From assembly GCA_029820875.1 (NCBI GenBank), contig JALGUK010000157.1, positions 1 to 5,441 of the forward strand: DNA of 5,441 nt, in the 5' to 3' direction. Position 1 is the first letter of the stretch. Every line of letters begins with the position of its first letter. The position numbers were made by a program, and so were the translations under genes. Positions 1 to 5,441 of the stretch are shown one piece after another. The stretch comes from Candidatus Zipacnadia bacterium (GTDB lineage Bacteria > Armatimonadota > UBA5377 > JALGUK01). Below the pieces are notes generated by a model, which was given only the letters and a program-made list of their open reading frames with translations, was not told the DNA's origin and searched no databases.

Positions 1-1719
1 CTCGATGTCGAAAACCTCCTTGAGTATCCAGGCGGCGCGCATCGCCTCGGGCACCATCGGGCCGCAGGCTATCAGGGCGACGTCTTCCCCTTCGCCTTCG
101 TACTGGTCGGCGAGCGTGGTCTCGAAGGCGTCTGTGAAGTTCGCTTTCTCGTCCCGCAGGCGGATAACGTTGGCCTTCCCCAACTCGAACGGCGTGTCCG
201 GGGTGGTCACAACCGGCGTTGCCTCGCGAGCAAAACGAATGTAGGTAGGGCCTACCACATCCAATATACCGGCAATGGACGCCCGCTCGGTCTCCACGGA
301 GTCGCACGGCACCAGGAGTGTCATGTTGGGGAGGACGCCGACCACGCTGATTTCCTCAAGGGCCTGGTGGGTCGCACCGTCGGGGCCGACCGATATTCCT
401 CCGTGGGCGCCGGCGATTTTTACGTTCAGCCCGGAGTAGCAAACCGTGGTGCGGAGCTGGTCCCAGCAGCGTCCGGAGGCGAAGACGCCGTAAGTGCCCG
501 TGACGGGGATGAATCCGGAGAGGGCCAGCCCGGCTGCGATTTCCATCATGTCCTGTTCGGCGATGCCGACGCTGATGACCCGGTTGAGGCGTTCGGGATG
601 ATTCTCCTCGAATTGCGTAATGCGGATGGAAGCGGAGATGTCGGCGTGGAGGGTCACTACCCGCTCGTCATCGCCGACCTTCTCCATCGCACGGCCGAAC
701 CCCATGCGCGTGGCGTCCATTTCCACCTTCATCGTCTCGCCCGCATTCCACCAGAAGTCCCGGTCGCCAAAGTGCGGCATTGCAGCATCGGCGGTCTCCG
801 CGTTTCGCTCCGCGAATTCCTTGGAGTACCTTATGTATTCGTCTACGGCCTCCTTGTCGAATCCAGGGGCGCCGATATCGGCAAGCGCCTGGTCAATCTG
901 CTCGCGCGTTTTGGTCGGCACGCCATGCCAGGAGGCCTCATTCTCCATGAATGAGACGCTCTTGCCCTTCACCGTCTCCGCGATGATTACTGTGGGCTTC
1001 CCCTTCGTATTCTTTGCTTCCTCAAATGCGGCCAGAAGCTGGGCATGGTCATGGCCGTCCACCTGGATAACGTGCCAGTTGAACGCGCGGTACTTGTCCG
1101 CAAGGGGGGCGATATTCATAACCTCTTTGACCTGTCCGTCAATCTGCAGGCGGTTCTTGTCCACGATACCGCAGAGGTTGTCCAGGCCGAAATTGCCTGC
1201 CGCCATCGCGGATTCCCAGATGCTCCCCTCCTGCTGCTCGCCGTCGCCCATAATGCAGTAGACGCGGTAGTCCGCGCCATTGATTTGCGCCGCCTTTGCG
1301 CAGCCGACTGCAACACCCAGCCCTTGCCCAAGCGACCCGCTGGACACTTCGACACCATTTGTCTTCAGACAATGGGGATGTCCCTGGAACACGCTGCCGA
1401 AGCGGCGGAAGGTCATGATGTCCTTGACCGGATAATAACCCGAATGGGCAAGGCATGCGTACAGCGCAGGGGCCTTGTGGCCGGCAGACCAGATTATGCG
1501 ATCCCTGTCGGGCCAGTCGGGATTCTTAGGAGCATGACGAGCGACGTTGAAATACAGGGTACATGCCACGTCGGTAATGGATAAGGAGCCACCCGGGTGA
1601 CCTGACTCGCCCGCGTGGATTGCCATCACCGCGCTGGCCCGTAAGGTCTTGGACATCTCTTTGAGTTCATCAACGTCGAGGCGCCTTTCCTCCCCGGTTT
1701 CAAGGTTGATAATACCCAT
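1..1719 (-). CDS. tkt: Transketolase, single-chain, 3' end cut off by the window edge
   Basis: Thiamine-diphosphate enzyme of the non-oxidative pentose phosphate pathway that moves two-carbon ketol units between sugar phosphates in the cytoplasm. The reverse strand reads 573 codons without a stop from ATG at 1719 to the window edge. Visible motifs are ESGHPGGS (residues 38-45, His41), SAGHKAP (78-84, His81), GHP (113-115), the ThDP/Mg site GDGEQQEG (158-165) ending in DKN (187-189), the catalytic glutamate in GIAEQD (Glu388), and GPDGATHQ (445-452) of the pyrimidine-binding domain. Family chains are usually about 610-670 residues, so roughly 50-90 residues are missing at the left edge. The PP and Pyr domains, which are separate subunits in some bacteria and archaea, are joined here by a short linker (about 275-335). 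The start is fixed by an AAAGGAG ribosome binding site. It is transcribed divergently from the ASKHA/ferredoxin gene. 1-deoxyxylulose-5-phosphate synthase is a distant alternative, but motif spacing fits transketolase better. Confidence 0.95.
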   Translation of the reverse strand, partial: MGIINLETGEERRLDVDELKEMSKTLRASAVMAIHAGESGHPGGSLSITDVACTLYFNVARHAPKNPDWPDRDRIIWSAGHKAPALYACLAHSGYYPVKDIMTFRRFGSVFQGHPHCLKTNGVEVSSGSLGQGLGVAVGCAKAAQINGADYRVYCIMGDGEQQEGSIWESAMAAGNFGLDNLCGIVDKNRLQIDGQVKEVMNIAPLADKYRAFNWHVIQVDGHDHAQLLAAFEEAKNTKGKPTVIIAETVKGKSVSFMENEASWHGVPTKTREQIDQALADIGAPGFDKEAVDEYIRYSKEFAERNAETADAAMPHFGDRDFWWNAGETMKVEMDATRMGFGRAMEKVGDDERVVTLHADISASIRITQFEENHPERLNRVISVGIAEQDMMEIAAGLALSGFIPVTGTYGVFASGRCWDQLRTTVCYSGLNVKIAGAHGGISVGPDGATHQALEEISVVGVLPNMTLLVPCDSVETERASIAGILDVVGPTYIRFAREATPVVTTPDTPFELGKANVIRLRDEKANFTDAFETTLADQYEGEGEDVALIACGPMVPEAMRAAWILKEVFDIE

Positions 1720-1730
1720 AATGATATAAG

Positions 1731-1737
1731 CTCCTTT
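1731..1737 (-). promoter_or_regulatory. Ribosome binding site of the transketolase gene
   Basis: On the reverse strand AAAGGAG lies 11 nt before the ATG at 1719. It is a strong Shine-Dalgarno match and supports that start codon. No other in-frame start lies between it and the ATG. Confidence 0.75.
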
Positions 1738-1813
1738 CGGAACGGGACGCCGGACCTCCTGGCAGCGCAAAAATCACCGAACCGGCGCCGAGGGTAAACC
1801 GTTCAATTAAGTT

Positions 1814-1841
1814 TTGACAATTCGATAGTGCTTTGTACCAT
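1814..1841 (+). promoter_or_regulatory. Candidate sigma70 promoter for the ASKHA/ferredoxin-folE unit
   Basis: A perfect -35 hexamer TTGACA (1814-1819) is followed after 16 bp by TACCAT (1836-1841), which matches the -10 consensus at four of six positions. It lies in the most AT-rich part of the intergenic region. Transcription would begin near 1848 and leave an untranslated leader of about 168 nt before the ATG at 2016, which is long. The weak -10 keeps confidence moderate. Confidence 0.4.
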
Positions 1842-1929
1842 TCCACCACCACCCCGAAAATCCTTCTCCGCGGGAACCTCCGCAGGGCGGCCGGTGTATT
1901 AGCCAACAGGAGCGCACCACAGGAACTGG

Positions 1930-1980
1930 ATGCAGGATTTGGCCCTTGGGCGTGGAATCACCGTCAGCAGTCTTGACTGA
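1930..1980 (+). CDS. Possible 16-codon leader peptide (speculative)
   Basis: ATG at 1930 is preceded by AGGA (1921-1924) at a 5-nt spacing and opens a 16-codon frame ending in TGA at 1978-1980, 35 nt before the start of the ASKHA/ferredoxin gene. The peptide (MQDLALGRG followed by ITVSSLD) matches no leader type I know: there is no run of one amino acid as in attenuators and no arrest motif I recognise. An imperfect inverted repeat (1968-1979) overlaps its end. It could act as an upstream ORF in a long leader. A frame this short with an AGGA also occurs often by chance. Confidence 0.2.
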   Translation: MQDLALGRGITVSSLD

Positions 1981-2004
1981 ATCACGGGGATGCTGGCTTG
2001 CAAG

Positions 2005-2009
2005 AAGGA
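2005..2009 (+). promoter_or_regulatory. Ribosome binding site that decides the ASKHA/ferredoxin start
   Basis: AAGGA lies 6 nt before ATG 2016. This favours ATG 2016 over the in-frame TTG at 1998, which would place the Shine-Dalgarno inside the coding region and add six residues before the ferredoxin fold. Confidence 0.7.
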
Positions 2010-2015
2010 TGGCAA

Positions 2016-3620
2016 ATGGCGAAGATCATCATTGATGGTAAAGAAACGCCCTTGAGTGTGGGTAGGACGCTCTTTGAACATGCGGATGCGGTCGACGTAC
2101 GCATCCCGAGTTCGTGCCCACGCGAGGGGGTGTGCAGGGAATGTATCGTTCATGTTCGTGAGGGTCAGGATGCTCTCGCACCGCGCACGCCGGAGGAGAG
2201 CTTCCTCACCGGCGAATACCGTCTGGCCTGCCAGGCGCGGGTTGCGCGGGATGACCGGGACATCGAGGTTGTGACCCTCAAGCGGCAACGGCAAATTATG
2301 ACCCACGGTGACGAGCGCGGGCAGCATCTCGAACTGGAGCCGATGACCGTCCGCCGCGACGATGCTGTTTTCTGGGGAGACCAGGAATTAGGACCCTATA
2401 ACGGCCGCATCTATGGCATCGCGGCCGACATTGGAACAACCACGGTTGTTCTCGACTTGTTGGACCTTGAAACGGGTGAAACACTCTACACCGCCGCTTT
2501 CGAAAACCCACAGGTCTTTGCCGGCAGCGATGTCATTCACCGCATTCACTATGATTCAGATGAGGCTACACATGGTGAATTGCAGCATGTGCTTATCTCT
2601 TATATGAACAATGAAATCGCACAAATGCCTTGCGACCGCAATGACATCTTCGAGGTTGTCGTGGTGGGCAATCCGACAATGCGGGACATCTGCCTCGGCA
2701 TAGATGTAACCAGCATCGGTGTGAAGCCTTTTAAATCCCTCACGCAGCATGAGATGGAGGCGGGAGAACGCCCCTCGACGTCTGTGACCACGAAGGCCGC
2801 CGCACTGGGCCTTAAGCTCAACAGAAATGCCGTGGTCTACGGACTGCCGCTGCTCGGCTGCCATGTGGGTGCAGATGCAGCGGCGGCCCTGCTTGCATCG
2901 CGCCTTTACGAGCAAGAGCAACCGGGGATGCTTATAGACATCGGCACCAACTCCGAGGTGCTTATCGCCGGCGGGGGCCGGATACTGGCGGCCTCGTGTG
3001 CCGCCGGACCGGCGTTTGAAGGCCAAAAAATCAAGTATGGGATGCCAGGTGTTGAGGGGGCCATCGAGAGTGTGAAGATTCTCGACGGCCGGACCGAGTA
3101 TCGAACAATCGGCGGTATCGCACCGCAGGGCATTTGCGGCTCTGGGCTGATAGACCTTCTTGCCGAGCTGCTTCGGACCGGCCGTATCAACGCGCTGGGG
3201 CGCTTTACGGACCATGCGTCTGAGTACGTTGTCACATCGGAGCCGCGCGTGACCTTCTCTGAGGAGGACATCAACCAACTGTCACAGGCCAAGGCGGCCA
3301 CTTTCGCCGGCCAGAAAATCCTCATGAAACAATTCGGCGTACAAGCCCAGGACATTCACGTTTTTTACCTTGCCGGTGGCTTTGCCAACTACATTAACGC
3401 AGGCAGCGCCCGGGCCATTGGTCTGCTCCCGGGTATTCCGGACGAGAGGATTGCTAAGATCGGGAACGCTGCCATTGACGGCGCACGGGAGGTGCTTCTG
3501 TCAAGGAGGCGGCGTGCGCTATTGGAGGAAGTCGTCAAGAAGGTCCAGCATGTTGAACTGGAACAGGACCCCGAATTCTTCGACCTGTTCGTGGATGGCT
3601 GCATGTTTGCACCGATGTAG
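2016..3620 (+). CDS. Ferredoxin-ASKHA protein, RACo/RamA-like reductive activator (DUF4445 family)
   Basis: 534 residues. The N-terminal plant-type [2Fe-2S] domain (about 1-90) has Cys34, Cys40, Cys43 (C-x5-C-x2-C) and Cys72. The ASKHA-type ATPase domain (about 132-534) shows the phosphate-1 loop DIGTTT (138-143), a VGNPTM block (217-222), GADAAAALL (285-293), a second phosphate loop DIGTNSE (308-314), AAGPAFEG (329-336), GICGSG (372-377) and YLAGGF (451-456). Characterised relatives (RACo for the corrinoid iron-sulfur protein, RamA for methylamine methyltransferases) use ATP to drive uphill electron transfer from the [2Fe-2S] cluster to inactive Co(II) corrinoid. By homology this is a cytoplasmic corrinoid-protein activator; its partner is not in the window. 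RACo is about 630 residues with a separate middle domain before ASKHA, whereas here only about 40 residues separate the two domains. folE follows after 38 bp. Family assignment is firm; the substrate is unknown. Confidence 0.88.
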   Translation: MAKIIIDGKETPLSVGRTLFEHADAVDVRIPSSCPREGVCRECIVHVREGQDALAPRTPEESFLTGEYRLACQARVARDDRDIEVVTLKRQRQIMTHGDERGQHLELEPMTVRRDDAVFWGDQELGPYNGRIYGIAADIGTTTVVLDLLDLETGETLYTAAFENPQVFAGSDVIHRIHYDSDEATHGELQHVLISYMNNEIAQMPCDRNDIFEVVVVGNPTMRDICLGIDVTSIGVKPFKSLTQHEMEAGERPSTSVTTKAAALGLKLNRNAVVYGLPLLGCHVGADAAAALLASRLYEQEQPGMLIDIGTNSEVLIAGGGRILAASCAAGPAFEGQKIKYGMPGVEGAIESVKILDGRTEYRTIGGIAPQGICGSGLIDLLAELLRTGRINALGRFTDHASEYVVTSEPRVTFSEEDINQLSQAKAATFAGQKILMKQFGVQAQDIHVFYLAGGFANYINAGSARAIGLLPGIPDERIAKIGNAAIDGAREVLLSRRRRALLEEVVKKVQHVELEQDPEFFDLFVDGCMFAPM

Positions 3621-3642
3621 AACAATCGCTGCACACCCTCTT

Positions 3643-3650
3643 GGAGAAGG
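3643..3650 (+). promoter_or_regulatory. Ribosome binding site of folE
   Basis: GGAGAAGG ends 8 nt before the TTG at 3659. It overlaps the in-frame GTG at 3650, and the GGAG part sits only 3 nt from that GTG, so TTG 3659 is the better-spaced start. The site lies in the 38-bp gap after the preceding gene, consistent with independent translation from a shared transcript. Confidence 0.55.
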
Positions 3651-3658
3651 TGAGTTTA

Positions 3659-4246
3659 TTGGCTGACAAGCTGGCAGATATGACCCTGGAGGACCTCTAC
3701 AAGTCTTTACTGGTCCAGATAGGGGAGGATCCCACGCGCGAGGGCCTGCTCAAAACACCCCAACGAGCCGCTCAGGCGCTGCGCGACCTGACCCAGGGAT
3801 ACCGCGTGGACGTGGATGCCTTGGTGGACGGGGCTATCTTTGAGGAAGACTACGATGAGATGGTCATCGTCAAGGACATCGAGTTTTACAGCCTCTGTGA
3901 GCACCATCTCCTGCCGTTTTTCGGCCGGTGCCACGTGGCTTACATCCCTGACGGAAGAATCATAGGACTGAGCAAGATTCCACGGATTGTGGACGCCTAT
4001 GCCCAACGGCTCCAGGTGCAGGAAAGGATGACGACACAGATTGCGCAAACGCTCAACGAGGCCCTCAAGCCGAGAGGGGTGGCTGTCATCATCGAGGCGA
4101 TTCACCTGTGCATGACCGCGCGCGGTATCGAGAAGCAAAACTCGCGAGCCGTCACAAGCGCGGTGTTCGGCCTGTTCCGCGAAAATGCTTCCACCCGGTC
4201 CGAGCTTCACAACCTCCTGGGCATTTCCTACCTGCCGACCCCCTGA
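3659..4246 (+). CDS. folE: GTP cyclohydrolase I (FolE, type IA)
   Basis: Converts GTP to 7,8-dihydroneopterin triphosphate and formate, the first step of tetrahydrofolate (and other pterin) synthesis, as a zinc-dependent cytoplasmic homo-oligomer. Numbered from the TTG at 3659 (195 residues, normal for the family), the zinc ligands are Cys80 and His83 in CEHHLLPF and Cys151 in HLCMTARG. His82 and His149 match the active-site histidines of the E. coli enzyme. Also visible are [15 protein letters not shown] (22-36), [10 protein letters not shown] (102-111), and the C-terminal RAVTSAVFG stretch. The intact Cys/His set places it in classical type IA rather than the zinc-independent FolE2 group. 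Alternative in-frame starts are TTG 3641, GTG 3650 and ATG 3680; ATG 3680 has no Shine-Dalgarno. It probably shares a transcript with the upstream ASKHA/ferredoxin gene, because the gap is short and has no promoter or terminator. Confidence 0.95.
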   Translation: MADKLADMTLEDLYKSLLVQIGEDPTREGLLKTPQRAAQALRDLTQGYRVDVDALVDGAIFEEDYDEMVIVKDIEFYSLCEHHLLPFFGRCHVAYIPDGRIIGLSKIPRIVDAYAQRLQVQERMTTQIAQTLNEALKPRGVAVIIEAIHLCMTARGIEKQNSRAVTSAVFGLFRENASTRSELHNLLGISYLPTP

Positions 4247-4301
4247 ACAAGCTTTTCCATTTTGGCACGGCGGGGAAATCACTTATCTGAACGTCCGATG
4301 C

Positions 4302-4316
4302 GGCCGTCCAACGGCC
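4302..4316. repeat. Short perfect inverted repeat upstream of the GH26 promoter
   Basis: GGCCGT and ACGGCC (6-bp arms) flank a 3-nt CCA loop, ending 4 bp before the -35 hexamer at 4321. It could be a weak RNA hairpin after folE or a protein-binding site next to the promoter. It has no following T-tract, so I do not call it an intrinsic terminator. Confidence 0.4.
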
Positions 4317-4320
4317 CTGA

Positions 4321-4349
4321 TTGACACTCGGCCCACGCACCGTTACAAT
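4321..4349 (+). promoter_or_regulatory. Strong consensus sigma70 promoter for the GH26-like gene
   Basis: TTGACA (4321-4326, six of six) is separated by an optimal 17 bp from TACAAT (4344-4349, five of six). Transcription would start near 4356, giving a leader of about 40 nt before ATG 4397. Two overlapping 8-bp palindromes, ATTCGAAT (4356-4363) and GAATATTC (4360-4367), sit at the expected start site and could form an operator. Binding is inferred only from position. Confidence 0.75.
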
Positions 4350-4396
4350 AGCCGCATTCGAATATTCCTGCGATGTCTCGTTAGGGTGATGCGGGG

Positions 4397-5441
4397 ATGC
4401 AACCCTCGCAGCACGTCATTCACCTCTGTCTATTGCTTGCGGTTAGCTGCTTCGCCGCCCCGTCGGGAGTTGCGCTTGAGAAATTCGAGCCTCCCGAGGG
4501 CTGTTACCTGGGCGCCTACATCGAGCAGGACCCCGTCACCAACGGCGACATCGCTGCATTTGAGGCGCTGACCGGCAAAAAGCACGCGAGCTACTTTAAG
4601 TATGTCGGTTATGGACGGCCTTTTCCCACTGAGTGGGTGGAAAAGGTCAAGGCGGCTGGGGCGGTGCCGCAAATCGCATGGGAATACATATTTGCGCCAA
4701 TGGGCGCGGGCCGCCCGGGCAGCCGCCTGCCCAGTTTTTCTCCGCTACGCTTCGGAGATGAACGGAACATGGATGGCCTACAGCGGGAATCCCCCGCTGT
4801 ACATCGCCAAGTTCCGGCTTGTTCATGATGTGATGGCGCAGGAGGCGCCGAACGTGGCGATGGTTTGGGCTCCATTTGCGACTCCCCAGGCGACGATACC
4901 CGTTTACTATCCCGGCGACGCCTATGTGGATTGGGTCGGGGTGAACATCTACAGCGTCGTACATCACAATGCTAACCCGAATGAGCCTGGGGGCGAGGAC
5001 CCCTGCAAATTGTTGCGCTTTGTGTATGACCTGTATGCCTCCCGTAAGCCGATCCAAATTTCCGAATACGGTGCCACTCACTTCTGCGCCGCCACTAAGC
5101 TCAATGCGACGCAGTTCGGCGTGCGTTACATGACGCGGCTGTATGAAGCTCTTCCCAGAGAGTTCCCGCGCGTCAAGATGATTTACTACTTCTGCGTGGA
5201 CGCAGCACGGCGAGGTCTTGCTCACAACGATTATTCTTTCACCGACGACCCCGCCATGCTCCGGGCGTATCGCCGACTTCTCAAGCCGGTGCGACCCTGG
5301 AGCGCTACGGAACTGAGCGGTGCCGGGGCGGATGGGATTCGCGTGGTCATCCAAGGAAGCACCTCCGAGGGCGCGTTGACCGGGACGGTGAGAGTGAGCG
5401 TGCAAACAGAGGAGACACAGGATGTCGCCGCCGTTGCAATG
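4397..5441 (+). pseudogene. Secreted GH26-like glycoside hydrolase, interrupted by a frame change and cut by the right edge
   Basis: Two reading frames together encode one (beta/alpha)8 hydrolase resembling family GH26 (beta-mannanases and relatives). The first frame (4397-4684, continuing out of frame to a stop at 4828) has an export signal with a hydrophobic core (about residues 10-21), then YLGAYI and VPQIAWE. The second frame (from about 4686, open to 5441) continues with YLRQWARAA, then FLRYASEMNG containing the presumed acid/base Glu (codon 4755-4757), WVGVNIY, and ISEYGA with the presumed nucleophile Glu (codon 5064-5066). The two glutamates are 103 residues apart, as expected for GH26. 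After the barrel (about 5290 on) the chain continues into what may be a beta-sandwich module. The start is the first ATG after an in-frame TAG at 4382; its Shine-Dalgarno is weak. Signal peptidase I cleavage near GVA-LEKF is plausible; the cysteine in LAVSC makes a poor lipobox. The substrate is unknown. A sequencing or assembly error is possible instead of a true pseudogene. Confidence 0.75.
4682..4693 (+). other. Frame-change point within the GH26-like gene
   Basis: Protein similarity leaves the first frame after IAWE (Glu codon 4682-4684) and resumes in the +1 frame at about TYLRQW (from 4686). The net change needs loss of 3k+2 bases or gain of 3k+1 bases. One reading is a single extra T in TTT (4691-4693). 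That would join beta-strand and helix with almost no loop, so loss of a short loop-coding segment seems more likely to me. Confidence 0.7.

Larger units (their letters stand above)
1720..2015. other. Divergent intergenic region between transketolase and the ASKHA/ferredoxin gene
   Basis: This stretch of about 300 bp separates two divergent genes. It holds the transketolase Shine-Dalgarno, an AT-rich patch at about 1800-1840 with a perfect TTGACA reading rightward, a possible 16-codon leader ORF (1930-1980), a small inverted repeat CAGTC-TT-GACTG (1968-1979), and the ribosome binding site of the rightward gene. For the leftward gene I see only TTGTCA (complement of 1815-1820) with no acceptable -10 at 16-18 bp. 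I see no cobalamin B12-box, no other recognised riboswitch, and no hairpin followed by a T-tract. Confidence 0.6.

Noticed and set aside
244..256. Palindrome GGTAGG-G-CCTACC
   Set aside because: It lies inside the transketolase coding sequence and encodes ordinary family sequence (VGPTY), so it is probably coincidental.
367..1584. Long overlapping plus-strand frames (367-954, 620-1261, 1045-1584) opposite transketolase
   Set aside because: They lie antisense to a gene whose reverse-strand product has all transketolase motifs, and their translations show no recognisable domain. GC-rich codon use leaves the opposite strand open.
1700..1906. 68-codon minus-strand frame overlapping the transketolase start
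   Set aside because: It is in a different frame from transketolase, overlaps its Shine-Dalgarno and first codons, and resembles no known protein.
1720..2015. Cobalamin riboswitch upstream of the corrinoid-activator homologue
   Set aside because: It would make biological sense, but I find no B12-box-like sequence or characteristic long leader structure.
1990..2055. Second small plus-strand ORF with ATG at 1990, overlapping the activator start
   Set aside because: GGGG directly abuts the ATG, leaving no usable spacing, and the frame mostly overlaps the real gene.
2556..3278. 240-codon minus-strand frame opposite the ASKHA/ferredoxin gene
   Set aside because: It lies within a clear plus-strand gene, has no recognisable motifs, and no promoter or Shine-Dalgarno evidence.
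4302..4320. Intrinsic terminator after folE
   Set aside because: The hairpin stem is only 6 bp with a 3-nt loop and is not followed by a run of T.
4647..5405. 252-codon minus-strand frame opposite the GH26-like gene
   Set aside because: The plus strand here carries conserved glycosidase motifs (SEMNG, ISEYGA). The antisense translation is compositionally odd and motif-free.

Overview
The window is moderately GC-rich bacterial DNA (TTG/ATG starts with Shine-Dalgarno sequences, sigma70-like promoters, a protein with an export signal). The gene set (fused single-chain transketolase, corrinoid-activator-like ASKHA/ferredoxin protein, zinc GTP cyclohydrolase I, secreted GH26-like glycosidase) would fit an uncultured, carbohydrate-degrading, probably anaerobic bacterium of the Planctomycetota/Armatimonadota/Hydrogenedentota kind. 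That placement is an impression from gene content; nothing in the window proves a phylum.

Layout. Positions 1-1719 (minus strand) hold the first 573 codons of a transketolase; its C-terminal end lies beyond the left edge. Positions 1720-2015 are a divergent intergenic region with the transketolase ribosome binding site, a candidate promoter with a perfect -35 hexamer reading rightward, and a possible 16-codon leader ORF. Positions 2016-3620 (plus) encode a compact [2Fe-2S] ferredoxin-ASKHA protein of the RACo/RamA family. It is followed after 38 bp by folE (3659-4246), probably in the same transcript. Positions 4247-4396 are a short intergenic region carrying a textbook sigma70 promoter (TTGACA, 17 bp, TACAAT). 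This drives a secreted GH26-like glycoside hydrolase (4397 to the right edge) that is interrupted by a frame change near 4682-4693 and runs off the window.

How the genes may fit together. Transketolase is central pentose-phosphate metabolism. FolE makes the first committed intermediate of tetrahydrofolate, and RACo-type proteins reductively reactivate corrinoid methyl carriers, some of which exchange methyl groups with tetrahydrofolate. The pair therefore suggests a one-carbon theme, but no methyltransferase or corrinoid protein is visible here. The GH26-like gene has its own promoter and looks like a separate polysaccharide-degradation function. The points most worth a second look are the broken GH26 gene, the activator that lacks the middle domain of characterised RACo, its pairing with folE, and its long leader. 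I see no tRNA, rRNA, CRISPR array, insertion sequence or known riboswitch.
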